Source: Lachnospiraceae bacterium (lineage in GTDB: Bacteria > Bacillota > Clostridia > Lachnospirales > Lachnospiraceae). Taken from it: DNA of 32,605 nucleotides. A program made the position numbers and the translations under genes. The notes under the pieces are model-generated. The model was not told the DNA's origin. It was given only the letters and a program-made list of their open reading frames with translations, and did no database searches. The DNA is taken from NCBI GenBank assembly GCA_022799755.1, contig JAAWOU010000034.1, forward strand, positions 1-32,605. The letters are read 5' to 3'. This document shows, in pieces, positions 1 through 7,283 of this stretch; positions within the stretch are counted from its first letter, which is position 1; each line of letters begins with the position of its first letter.

Positions 1-54
1 TACAGAGAAATGTCCATCTCCTTGGCTCATTCACCTGAGATATAAACTTTAAAA

Positions 55-74
55 TTCCTTGATTTTTTAAGGAA
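55..74 (+). promoter_or_regulatory. Inverted repeat upstream of the thioredoxin operon
   Basis: A 6-bp perfect inverted repeat (TTCCTT at 55-60, AAGGAA at 69-74, 8-nt T-rich spacer) lies about 30 bp before the thioredoxin start. It could be a regulator site, for example for the convergent Crp/Fnr protein, or a weak hairpin. TTGAT within it resembles half of an FNR box, but the other half is not present. The TTGACA at 82-87 lies too close to the start codon to be this operon's -35 element, and I see no convincing promoter in 1-105, so the real promoter may be to the left of the window. Confidence 0.25.
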
Positions 75-105
75 AATCACTTGACAATATAGGGAGGACA
101 ACAAT

Positions 106-411
106 ATGTCTGCTGTCAATATCAACATGAACAATTTTAAGAGCGAAGTCATGGATTCCGATAAACCTGTGCTGCTGGACTTTTGGGCACCCTGGTGCGG
201 GCCCTGTCGTATGGTGGTTCCCATTGTGGAGGAGATCGCCAGAGAGCGCTCGGATATCAAGGTGGGCAAAGTCAACGTGGATGAGGAGCCTGAGCTGGCA
301 GGGCAGTTCGGCATCATGAGCATCCCCACTCTGGTGGTGATGAAAGACGGGAAAATAGTCAACCAGGCCATGGGGGCGAGACCCAAGAGCGCCATTCTGG
401 GAATGCTGTAA
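106..411 (+). CDS. trxA: Thioredoxin
   Basis: A 101-residue cytosolic thioredoxin that reduces protein disulfides and probably persulfides. The active-site WCGPC motif is at residues 30-34, preceded by the usual LLDFWA strand, and the cis-proline loop (SIPT, Pro74) is present. The length is normal for a stand-alone thioredoxin. The start follows GGGAGG at 93-98 with good spacing. It is first in a tight operon with a rhodanese (12 bp downstream) and a CoA-disulfide reductase-rhodanese fusion. This suggests it recycles protein or low-molecular-weight persulfides made by its neighbours. Whether this is the housekeeping thioredoxin or an accessory one cannot be told from the window. Confidence 0.93.
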   Translation: MSAVNINMNNFKSEVMDSDKPVLLDFWAPWCGPCRMVVPIVEEIARERSDIKVGKVNVDEEPELAGQFGIMSIPTLVVMKDGKIVNQAMGARPKSAILGML

Positions 412-423
412 GGAGGTAGAGAA

Positions 424-741
424 ATGGGATTCTTGGACATATTCAGACAGCCGGATATCAACCGGGGCGTAGAGGAGTACCGGGCCGCTCCCCAGGGAAT
501 CCTGGTGGATGTCCGTACCCCCGAAGAGTATCGGGGAGGACACATTCCCGAAAGCAAAAATGTGCCCTTGCAGCAGATTGACAGAATCAAATCCGTGGCG
601 GTAAATAAGGAGGCGCCTCTGTTCGTCTACTGCCAGTCCGGCGCCAGAAGCCGTCAGGCGGTGAGCCTGCTGCAGCGTATGGGGTATGTGAACGTAAACA
701 ACATCGGCGGCATGTCCGCTTATCAGGGAGAGGTGGAATGA
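424..741 (+). CDS. Single-domain rhodanese-like sulfurtransferase
   Basis: A 105-residue single rhodanese domain. It has the VDVRTPEEY strand-turn, the GHIP motif, and the active-site loop CQSGARS with the sulfur-carrying Cys at residue 70. Such proteins pass sulfane sulfur between thiols as a cysteine persulfide. There is no signal peptide, so it is cytosolic. An AGGAGG ribosome site ends about 8 nt before the ATG. The stop lies 1 nt before the next start, so translation of the two genes is probably coupled. The next gene carries a second rhodanese domain with a closely similar loop (CQSGLRS), suggesting a dedicated sulfane-sulfur relay. The physiological acceptor is unknown. Confidence 0.9.
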   Translation: MGFLDIFRQPDINRGVEEYRAAPQGILVDVRTPEEYRGGHIPESKNVPLQQIDRIKSVAVNKEAPLFVYCQSGARSRQAVSLLQRMGYVNVNNIGGMSAYQGEVE

Positions 742-742
742 C

Positions 743-2434
743 ATGAAAGTGGTAATCGTAGGCGGCGTGGCAGGGGGCGCCACAGCCGCGGCAAGAATCC
801 GGAGATTGGACGAGACGGCGGAAATCACGGTATTTGAGCGTTCCGGATATATCTCCTATGCCAACTGCGGCCTGCCCTACTATATCGGCGACGTGATCAC
901 AGATTCCGAGGAATTGACCCTCCAGACCCCGGAGAATTTCTTCTCGCGCTTCCACGTGAACGTGAAAGTCCGCCATGAGGTCACGGGAATCCACCCGGAA
1001 TCCAAGACGGTTTCCGTAAAGAATCTGGAAACCGGCGAGGAATTTCAGGAGAGCTATGATAAGCTGATCCTCTCCCCCGGGGCGAAGCCCACACAGCCCA
1101 GACTGCCGGGCACAGGCATTGACAGGCTCTTCACCCTGCGCACGGTGGAGGATACTTTGCGCATCAAGGAATACATCCGTAAGCACAGGCCGAAATCCGC
1201 CGTGCTGGCTGGCGGCGGCTTCATCGGGCTGGAGCTTGCGGAAAATCTGCGGGAGCTGGGAATGGAAGTGACCATTGTACAGCGCCCCAAACAGCTGATG
1301 AATCCCTTTGACCCGGACATGGCTGCCATGATTCACGGCGAGATGCGAAGACATGGCGTGAAGCTTGTGCTGGGGCACACCGTGGAGGGCTTTGAAGAAA
1401 AAGGGGACGGCGTGGACGTGCTGTTAAAAGACAATGAGCCCCTCCATGCCGATATGGTAGTGCTTGCCATCGGCGTCACGCCGGATACGGCTCTGGCGAA
1501 AGAGGCCGGTCTGGAACTAGGAATAAAAGACAGTATAGTAGTTAATGAGCGGATGGAGACATCTGTCCCCGACATATACGCTGGGGGGGATGCGGTTATG
1601 GTGAAGCACTCTGTCACCGGCGAGAATGCCCTGATCTCCTTGGCCGGGCCCGCCAATAAGCAGGGGCGTATCATTGCGGACAATATCTGCGGCGGGGACA
1701 GCCGATACGCAGGCAGCCAGGGGAGTTCCGTGATCAAGGTATTCGACATGACCGCAGCGGTCACCGGCATCAATGAGACCCATGGGCGGAGGGCCGGCCT
1801 GGACGTGGATACGGTCATCCTCTCTCCCATGAGCCATGCGGGCTACTATCCCGGCGGCAGGGTCATGACCATGAAAGTGGTGTTTGAGAAAGGGACATAC
1901 CGCCTGCTGGGCGCCCAGATCGCAGGCTATGAGGGCGTGGATAAGCGGATCGACGTCCTGGCCACTGCTATCCATGCGGGGATGAAAGCCACTGAGCTGA
2001 AAGAGCTGGATCTGGCCTATGCGCCTCCCTATTCTTCTGCCAAAGATCCCGTGAACATGGCAGGCTTCATGATCGACAATATCGCGGGCGGCATATTGAA
2101 ACAGTGGCATCTGGAGGATGCGGACGCGCTGCCCAGAGACGGCAGCGTCACGCTGCTGGACGCCAGGACACCAGGGGAATATGCTCAGGGGCACATCCGG
2201 GGATTTTCCAACATTCCCGTTGACGAGCTGCGGGAGCGCCTTGCCGAAATCGAAAAAGGAAAGCCCGTCTATGTCATCTGCCAGAGCGGGCTGCGCAGCT
2301 ACATTGCCTGCCGGATTCTGGAGGGGCATGGCTATGAGGCCTATAACTTCGCCGGTGGATTCCGCTTTTACGATGCGGTGACAAACGACCGCTGCCTGGT
2401 GGAGAGAGCGGCCGCCTGCGGCATGGACAAATAG
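743..2434 (+). CDS. cdr: CoA-disulfide reductase with C-terminal rhodanese domain (persulfide reductase type)
   Basis: A 563-residue FAD- and NAD(P)H-dependent pyridine nucleotide-disulfide oxidoreductase. The N-terminal dinucleotide fold has VIVGGVAGG. The redox Cys42 lies in the YANCGLPYYIG motif diagnostic of CoA-disulfide reductases, which use one active-site Cys rather than a CxxC pair. A second dinucleotide fold (LAGGGFIGLELAE, about residues 154-167) binds NAD(P)H, and the FAD-binding YAGGDA motif follows. About residues 460-555 are a rhodanese domain with catalytic Cys513 in CQSGLRS. Fusions of this design (CoADR-RHD) reduce CoA-persulfide or polysulfide to sulfide. With thioredoxin and rhodanese upstream, the operon most likely handles sulfane sulfur or polysulfide. 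Exact substrate and direction are inference. Confidence 0.92.
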   Translation: MKVVIVGGVAGGATAAARIRRLDETAEITVFERSGYISYANCGLPYYIGDVITDSEELTLQTPENFFSRFHVNVKVRHEVTGIHPESKTVSVKNLETGEEFQESYDKLILSPGAKPTQPRLPGTGIDRLFTLRTVEDTLRIKEYIRKHRPKSAVLAGGGFIGLELAENLRELGMEVTIVQRPKQLMNPFDPDMAAMIHGEMRRHGVKLVLGHTVEGFEEKGDGVDVLLKDNEPLHADMVVLAIGVTPDTALAKEAGLELGIKDSIVVNERMETSVPDIYAGGDAVMVKHSVTGENALISLAGPANKQGRIIADNICGGDSRYAGSQGSSVIKVFDMTAAVTGINETHGRRAGLDVDTVILSPMSHAGYYPGGRVMTMKVVFEKGTYRLLGAQIAGYEGVDKRIDVLATAIHAGMKATELKELDLAYAPPYSSAKDPVNMAGFMIDNIAGGILKQWHLEDADALPRDGSVTLLDARTPGEYAQGHIRGFSNIPVDELRERLAEIEKGKPVYVICQSGLRSYIACRILEGHGYEAYNFAGGFRFYDAVTNDRCLVERAAACGMDK

Positions 2435-2441
2435 AGAAAAC

Positions 2442-2472
2442 CGCCGCCGGGACTTTCATCGTGCCGGCGGCG
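2442..2472. terminator. Shared hairpin terminator between convergent genes
   Basis: A perfect 9-bp GC-rich stem (CGCCGCCGG / CCGGCGGCG) with a 13-nt loop lies between the convergent reductase and Crp/Fnr genes. On the minus strand the stem is followed by GG and a short T run. On the plus strand the downstream T content is weaker (ATTCCTATTTT). It probably ends both transcripts, better in the minus direction. Confidence 0.75.
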
Positions 2473-2529
2473 ATTCCTATTTTCAACTTTCAACAATCTT
2501 TCTTTTCCTGTATTTCCACAAAGCCCAGA

Positions 2530-3189
2530 TCAGGAAGCGCTTAATTCTTCCAGCTTGTCCGTATCCGTGATCTCGATGACGCCCCGGCTCAGGCGGACCA
2601 TTCCCTCATTTTGAAAATAGCGGAGCATCCGCGTGATGACCTCCCGGTGGGAGCCCAGATGATTGGCAATGGTCTCGTGGGTGATCTTTAATTTCCCGGT
2701 TCCTTCGATGGAGGCCTCCTCCAGGAGAAAAGACGCCACCCGCCGGTCAAGGCTTTTCCACATGATCTGTTCCATCAGCCACATAACATCAGAAAAGCGG
2801 GAGGCCATCAGCTCATTGGTGTAATTTGCCGCCGGTGCGGATTCCTCCGTAATGCCTTTGTAGACCTCGGCGGGCACCACCCAGAACTCCGTGTCCTTTT
2901 CCGCCGCGATGGTCACGTCAAACTGAATGGAGCGCAGCATGCAGGAGGCCGAGAACAGGCACATATCGATATCGAATAGTCGGTAGAGGGTGATTTCACG
3001 GCCCTCTTCCGAGAGAATGTAGACCCGGAGCTGGCCGGACTTTATCAAAAGCAGGCCGGTGCAATCCATGCTTCCATTGTGGAGGACGGTTCCCTTTTTG
3101 ACATGGGGGCTTACCAGACTGCCCAGAATGCGGTTCTGCTGATCTGTATTCAGTTTATCCCATATGGGAAAGCAGCTTTGAAAATCCAT
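2530..3189 (-). CDS. Crp/Fnr family transcriptional regulator
   Basis: A 219-residue Crp/Fnr regulator. The N-terminal part (about residues 1-140) is a cyclic-nucleotide-type beta-barrel (LLIKSGQLRVYILSEEGREITLY), followed by a dimerisation helix. A C-terminal winged helix has the recognition helix LGSHREVITRMLRYF (about residues 178-192). The N-terminal four-Cys FeS cluster of true FNR is absent. Two Cys in the barrel (MCLFSASCM, about residues 77-84) could act as a redox or sulfane-sulfur sensor. It is convergent with the persulfide operon, which is the natural candidate target. The start is preceded by GAGAGGAAG. Its leader carries an intrinsic terminator right before this ribosome site. 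Confidence 0.88.
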   Translation of the reverse strand: MDFQSCFPIWDKLNTDQQNRILGSLVSPHVKKGTVLHNGSMDCTGLLLIKSGQLRVYILSEEGREITLYRLFDIDMCLFSASCMLRSIQFDVTIAAEKDTEFWVVPAEVYKGITEESAPAANYTNELMASRFSDVMWLMEQIMWKSLDRRVASFLLEEASIEGTGKLKITHETIANHLGSHREVITRMLRYFQNEGMVRLSRGVIEITDTDKLEELSAS

Positions 3190-3200
3190 GGCTTCCTCTC

Positions 3201-3226
3201 AAAAAAAGCAGGCTCAATCGCCTGCT
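3201..3226 (-). terminator. Attenuator-like intrinsic terminator in the Crp/Fnr leader
   Basis: Read on the minus strand: a 7-bp perfect stem (AGCAGGC / GCCTGCT), a 6-nt loop, then seven T residues, ending about 11 nt before the Crp/Fnr ATG and abutting its ribosome site. No other minus-strand gene lies upstream in the 339-bp intergenic region. Any transcript of the regulator that starts upstream must therefore read through it. This layout suggests conditional termination. What controls it is not visible. Confidence 0.65.
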
Positions 3227-3318
3227 GAATTATCGGTGTCAATTGCTTGCGAGCGGGACTAACACATAACCCTTACCGCGACAGAAGCGCTTACACAAGA
3301 CTTGCTGTGGACATCTTA

Positions 3319-3347
3319 ACCGTATCATATGTGGGATAGTTTGTCAA
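3319..3347 (-). promoter_or_regulatory. Candidate promoter for the Crp/Fnr gene
   Basis: On the minus strand a perfect -35 TTGACA (3347-3342) is 17 bp from TACGGT (3324-3319), which keeps the key -10 positions TA and final T. Transcription would begin near 3312 and give a leader of about 120 nt that contains the terminator at 3226-3201. The rest of the 3190-3528 intergenic region shows no gene that I can support. One 7-codon minus-strand ATG reading frame (3314-3291) starts at the predicted transcription start without a ribosome site. Confidence 0.45.
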
Positions 3348-3509
3348 TATTCCCGTTGATTTCCTGCAAAATGCGCACGAAAACACTTCGTGGGACTACC
3401 TGTGAACAGTAATTCTTTCCCCGCAGTCTGTCTGCTTTCTGCATATATTCCGGGGGTCTTACGTATGGAAATAAAATATATCTCAGAAAAATATACTGCA
3501 AGAAAAAAT

Positions 3510-3543
3510 ATACCTTGACAGACGAGGTATGTTGCGGTATAGT
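3510..3543 (+). promoter_or_regulatory. padR promoter with overlapping inverted-repeat operator
   Basis: A near-consensus sigma-A promoter: TTGACA at 3515-3520, 17-bp spacer, TATAGT at 3538-3543. A perfect inverted repeat, ATACCT (3510-3515) and AGGTAT (3525-3530) with a 9-bp gap, sits across the -35 box. PadR repressors generally bind palindromes in their own promoters, so this is a plausible autorepression site (inference). Several TATACT/ATATA elements upstream add partly related half-sites. Confidence 0.65.
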
Positions 3544-3564
3544 GTAACCAGAAAGGAGATGCCT

Positions 3565-3888
3565 ATGTCAATTACGTCCGATATTTTGCGAGGGCACACG
3601 GAGGCCATCATTTTATCCCATCTTCTGGAGCAGGACAGCTATGGCTACCAGATCAATAAGGATATCATGAAGAAGACCGACAACCGGTGCGAACTCAAAG
3701 AGGCCACCCTGTATTCCGCGTTCCGGCGGCTGGAGCAGGCGGGCTACATATGCACTTACTGGGGAGATGAGACGGTAGGGGCCAGACGCCGCTATTATTC
3801 CATCACGGACGCGGGCCGAGAGGCTTACCAGGCTTACAAGAGAGACTGGGAGGAGGCCAAGTTTACCATCGACCAGCTGCTGAAATGA
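3565..3888 (+). CDS. PadR family transcriptional repressor
   Basis: A small winged-helix regulator of about 107 residues. The PadR core is clear: AIILSHLLEQDSYGYQINK, then LKEATLYSAFRRLEQAGYI and a wing with RRRYYSITDAGREAY. I place the start at 3565 because AAAGGAG (3552-3558) is correctly spaced for it. The longer in-frame ATG at 3529 overlaps the spacer of the promoter and has no ribosome site. It heads a cluster with a HAAS-domain membrane protein and a DUF4097 protein, a recurrent Firmicutes arrangement in which PadR controls its neighbours, often in response to envelope stress or toxic compounds. The ligand is unknown. Confidence 0.9.
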   Translation: MSITSDILRGHTEAIILSHLLEQDSYGYQINKDIMKKTDNRCELKEATLYSAFRRLEQAGYICTYWGDETVGARRRYYSITDAGREAYQAYKRDWEEAKFTIDQLLK

Positions 3889-3909
3889 AAAGCGGGCCCA
3901 AAGTCCCGG

Positions 3910-3933
3910 AAAGACAGAAAGACAGAAAGACAG
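3910..3933 (+). repeat. Three perfect 8-bp direct repeats before the HAAS gene
   Basis: AAAGACAG occurs three times head to tail and runs into AAAGGAAAC, the ribosome site of the next gene. Slippage here would change the untranslated spacing between padR and the next gene, not a reading frame. Confidence 0.8.
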
Positions 3934-3948
3934 AAAGGAAACAAGAGC

Positions 3949-4629
3949 ATGAAAGAGAAGATCAGAAAGCATATCAATGAACTGTTCAAGGATGCGCCAA
4001 AGACCAGAAAGGCTGTGGAGCTGAAAGAGGAGATGACACAGAATGTCACAGAGAAGTACGAAGACCTGATCGGGGAGGGCTGCCGGGAGGAGGATGCGTT
4101 TCAGGTGGCCATAGGCTCCATCGGGGATGTGACGGAGCTGTTCGAGGATCTGAAAGACAGGAGCTTATTTTTGCTGTCGGAGGGAGAAAGGAAGAAAAAG
4201 GCCGTGCTGACAGCCGCCGCCGTGGGGATTTATCTGTTGGCGGGCGTGGTCCTGATCGTGTGTCTGGCGGTCAATGACGTGTATTTCATGGGGTCGGAGA
4301 TGGGGGGACTTATGGGGCTTGCCCTCACGGGGCTGATATGCATCCCGCCTACCTGTATGCTGGTCTATGCGGCCAATATGTATCCTGTCCACAATAAGAA
4401 AGAAGAGAATCTGGTGGAGCTCTACAAGGAGGCTGCTGCCTCCGGCAACCGGGAAAAGGCAGTCAGGAGATCCGTCTGTATGCTGATCTGGCTGGTGACG
4501 CTGCTGATCTATTTTGGCATCAGCCTGAAAACCTGGCGTTGGGAGGTGACCTGGCTGGTATTTCTTGTGGGGGGCTGCGCCCAGATGATAGAGGTGCTGC
4601 TGTACAACTTGAAGCATAGCGGCTCGTAA
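3949..4629 (+). CDS. HAAS-domain (DUF1700-like) membrane protein
   Basis: A 226-residue protein. Residues 1-70 form a charged helical HAAS-type module (short helices, with GCREEDAFQVAIGSIGDVTELFEDL typical of the family). About four membrane segments follow, near residues 82-104, 112-138, 174-192 and 198-217. HAAS proteins are usually encoded next to PadR regulators and are thought to act as membrane sensors or adaptors; no enzymatic motif is visible. The ribosome site AAAGGAAAC lies about 8 nt before the ATG. It is probably co-transcribed with padR, 60 bp upstream, and with the DUF4097 gene, 216 bp downstream. Confidence 0.8.
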   Translation: MKEKIRKHINELFKDAPKTRKAVELKEEMTQNVTEKYEDLIGEGCREEDAFQVAIGSIGDVTELFEDLKDRSLFLLSEGERKKKAVLTAAAVGIYLLAGVVLIVCLAVNDVYFMGSEMGGLMGLALTGLICIPPTCMLVYAANMYPVHNKKEENLVELYKEAAASGNREKAVRRSVCMLIWLVTLLIYFGISLKTWRWEVTWLVFLVGGCAQMIEVLLYNLKHSGS

Positions 4630-4845
4630 AGGCGCAGAACCCGCAGATCGTTGATTCCCGTGGGCAATGAGTCAGGCGGGCATGCCTGCATGGACATTTG
4701 GCGAATGCCGCCAGGGTCAGCAACCCTGCCGGCAGCGGGGATGTTGACTCCGTTGCCGGCAGGGGCGCACAGGCAGCAGAAATGGCTGCCCGGTCTGCGG
4801 CGGGGATATCTGGGCGGCGGAGCGGAATAGGGAGGAATCAGGATT

Positions 4846-6057
4846 ATGAAACGATTACACATTGCAATGATTGGTCTGGTAGGCACGGTGATGGTCTTCC
4901 TGTGCGTGATTCTGGGGAGGTTACTGACACAGAGCGTTCCGTCAGGGGCTGCCCATGGGAATTACGGTCTGGTCCAGGAAAAGAAATTCCGGGCCGGGGA
5001 TATAAGGAGCCTTGAGATTGACTACGGAAAGGGTTCCGCAGGGCTTACGGACGTGCTGTTCTATGAGAGCCCAGGGGATGAGATCATCGTCCGTGAGTAC
5101 ATGAATTATGAGCCGGAGCAGAGCCAGCTCTCCGCTGTGGAACAGTCGGACGGGGAGCTGACCATAAGGGGGAGAGGACGGAGCTGGTTTTCTTTCTTCT
5201 CCGTGGGTTTCCGGGGGGCCTATACGGAAGTCTATCTGCCCGCTGCCCTTGCCCGGGATATGGAGGCGCTGACCGTGAAGACCGTCAGCGGAGATATATC
5301 GTCAAAAATCGGACTGGGCATCCGGGACGGCTTTGTAGTGTCCACCACCAGCGGGGATATGCTCTTTTCAGAAGTGCAGGCGGGCAGGATACAGGTGTCT
5401 TCCACCAGCGGCGACATCCAGCTGGACAGCGCCGCGGCGGAAACCCTGAAGCTGTCCACCACCAGCGGCGATATTGCGGTGGAACAGGCCAAGGGAGGGA
5501 CGGTTATATCTTCCACCAGCGGCCAGATCCGACTGTCCGGCCTGGAGGGGCCGCTGCGGGTATCCACTACCAGCGGCGACATCCGGCTGGGACAGCTGGC
5601 AGGGGACGTATCCCTGTCTACCACCAGCGGCGACATTACCCTGGAGGAGGTGCGGGGGGATTTCGACGCGGAGAGCACCTCCGGCGATATCCGGGTGGAG
5701 CGTCTGGAGGGGAGATTTCGGACGAACACTGCCAGCGGAGAGCTCCTCTTGTCCGGCGAAAAGGGATTCGGCACGGCTCACTCCGTGTCCGGGGACATCT
5801 CTGTCTCTCTGGCGGACTTAACGGGTGATCTGGAGTTCTCCACTACCAGCGGGACCGTGAATATCGGGCTGCCCGGGACGGCATCCTTTCAGTTTGGCTT
5901 CCACACCTCCAGCGGTGAATGCGAGACCTTTTTCGAGGACGCGCTGTCCTTTGACAAAAAGAGAAAGAATGCGGAAGGCCGGTACGGCGGGGGAACCCAC
6001 TCCGTGGAGATCTCCACGGTCAGCGGAGATCTGACGGTGGAGGCTGTCTCCGAGTAA
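4846..6057 (+). CDS. DUF4097 family beta-strand-repeat protein, membrane-anchored
   Basis: A 403-residue protein. The N-terminus (about residues 4-26) is hydrophobic and fits an uncleaved signal anchor or signal peptide. From about residue 140 onward a roughly 19-20-residue unit with the core S(T/V)SGD repeats about 13 times (TTSGDI is the commonest form), predicting an extracellular right-handed beta-solenoid. DUF4097 proteins are adhesin-like and of unknown biochemical role; next to PadR and HAAS genes they are probably part of an envelope-stress output. The start follows AGGGAGG. The 216-bp gap before it contains two copies of the self-complementary TGCCGGCAG (4727-4735, 4754-4762) but no supportable gene. 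Confidence 0.85.
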   Translation: MKRLHIAMIGLVGTVMVFLCVILGRLLTQSVPSGAAHGNYGLVQEKKFRAGDIRSLEIDYGKGSAGLTDVLFYESPGDEIIVREYMNYEPEQSQLSAVEQSDGELTIRGRGRSWFSFFSVGFRGAYTEVYLPAALARDMEALTVKTVSGDISSKIGLGIRDGFVVSTTSGDMLFSEVQAGRIQVSSTSGDIQLDSAAAETLKLSTTSGDIAVEQAKGGTVISSTSGQIRLSGLEGPLRVSTTSGDIRLGQLAGDVSLSTTSGDITLEEVRGDFDAESTSGDIRVERLEGRFRTNTASGELLLSGEKGFGTAHSVSGDISVSLADLTGDLEFSTTSGTVNIGLPGTASFQFGFHTSSGECETFFEDALSFDKKRKNAEGRYGGGTHSVEISTVSGDLTVEAVSE

Positions 6058-6083
6058 GCCTGTCCGGCCGGAACCCGCAACAT

Positions 6084-7112
6084 TCAGTCAATTCCGTTGA
6101 TGCAGTCCGTCTTCTGCCGCATGGAGGTATGCACATAGAAATCCATGGTGGTCCGGATCGAGGAATGGCCCAGGATGGAGGACACGGTCTTGCAGTCGAT
6201 GCCTTTCTCCAGGCAGGCTGTGGCAAAGCCGTGCCGCATGGCATGGAAATTGCAGTCCTCCATCTCACAGCGCTTCAGAATCGTCTTGAAGCGCTTTTGT
6301 ACGTTGCGGGGTTCCGTACAGGTGTCTTTTCCGGTGAGCACATACAGATCGTCCGCTTTGCGCATGCGCCTTAGGGGGATAATCAGGAATTCCGGGATGG
6401 GAATTTCCCGAGAAGAGGTATGGGACTTGGGGGTTCTGATATAGAGGATGGTTTTGGGCTGTCCCGGGGATGTGTCCGGATTCGGGATCCTGGAGACAGT
6501 GCGCTTGATATGGAATGTACCGGTTTTGAAGTCAAAATCCCCCCATTTCAGACCGCACAGCTCCCCCACCCGTATACCGGTGCCCCGGCACAGCAGGATG
6601 GAGACAGCAAAAATAGAACGCTTCCGCAGCAGATATTCTTTCATAGGAACGCTGTCCTGGACCGCCAGGATTCTGGATTCCGGTCGGCGGAAAGTGAAGC
6701 GGCAGCAGGCTGCAAGCCCATCCTGAACCACTCCCAGGCGGACGCCGTGTCTGACCACAAATTTGAATACCATCAGGACCGCGTGGGCGGTGGTGTCCGC
6801 CAGCTCTTTCTCCTGTATGCCTCGGATAAAGGAAAGGATTGTATCCTCACTGAGCTCCGGGAGAGGAAGATGCCCCAGAAGAGGGAGGATATGTGCGTTG
6901 ACGCAGTAAGTATAGGTAGAGAAAGTACTCTTTTTCACGGCTGTCAGCCTGTCCCGGAGCCAGTCCAGGCATAGTTCCTCCACAGTACGGCAATGGGAGG
7001 GGGCTGTGTCGGCGCGGGGATGGCTCTGGGGCGGAAGCACAGGGTCTCTCTCCTCCAGAAATCGCTTTCTGCTCTGAACCTGTTCCTGGTTTTTGGTGGT
7101 TGTGTCATTCAT
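6084..7112 (-). CDS. Tyrosine-type site-specific recombinase/integrase
   Basis: A 342-residue phage-integrase-family enzyme. A SAM-like N-terminal core-binding domain spans roughly residues 45-150 (VEELCLDWLRDRLTAVKKSTFSTY...). The catalytic domain shows the first Arg in GTGIRVGELCGLKW, the HxxR box in HAMRHGFAT, and the nucleophile Tyr in TTMDFYVH near the C-terminus, so it looks intact. The start has AAGGAGG at 8-nt spacing. It stands alone between convergent and divergent host genes; no excisionase, attachment repeat or other mobile genes are near. It is 12 kb from the tail locus, so a link is unlikely. It could be a relic of a lost element or a DNA invertase with distant targets. Confidence 0.92.
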   Translation of the reverse strand: MNDTTTKNQEQVQSRKRFLEERDPVLPPQSHPRADTAPSHCRTVEELCLDWLRDRLTAVKKSTFSTYTYCVNAHILPLLGHLPLPELSEDTILSFIRGIQEKELADTTAHAVLMVFKFVVRHGVRLGVVQDGLAACCRFTFRRPESRILAVQDSVPMKEYLLRKRSIFAVSILLCRGTGIRVGELCGLKWGDFDFKTGTFHIKRTVSRIPNPDTSPGQPKTILYIRTPKSHTSSREIPIPEFLIIPLRRMRKADDLYVLTGKDTCTEPRNVQKRFKTILKRCEMEDCNFHAMRHGFATACLEKGIDCKTVSSILGHSSIRTTMDFYVHTSMRQKTDCINGID

Positions 7113-7283
7113 CTTTTGTTCCTCCTTAGTATAATATCTTTATCAATACCTTACAGGAACCGTTTGGGTCCAGGCTATTTTTTTATTCTTGCGGCCGCTG
7201 GGCAAATGTGCTAAACTGAAGCAGAGCAGAAGGGGATTCGGGGTTTGCAAAACGGGAGAGAGGCAGATAAGGGGTACAGGGAT

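Noticed and set aside
82..87. TTGACA as -35 of the thioredoxin operon
   Set aside because: It lies 18 bp before the ATG and overlaps the ribosome-site region, so a matching -10 would fall inside the gene.
3529..3564. Upstream ATG as the start of padR
   Set aside because: It lies inside the promoter spacer with no ribosome site; the AAAGGAG at 3552-3558 fits the ATG at 3565.
5232..5781. Long minus-strand frames opposite the DUF4097 gene
   Set aside because: They mirror the internal repeats of the plus-strand gene and have no ribosome site; shadow frames.
6084..7112. Integrase as part of the tail locus
   Set aside because: Twelve kilobases of ordinary host operons on both strands separate them.
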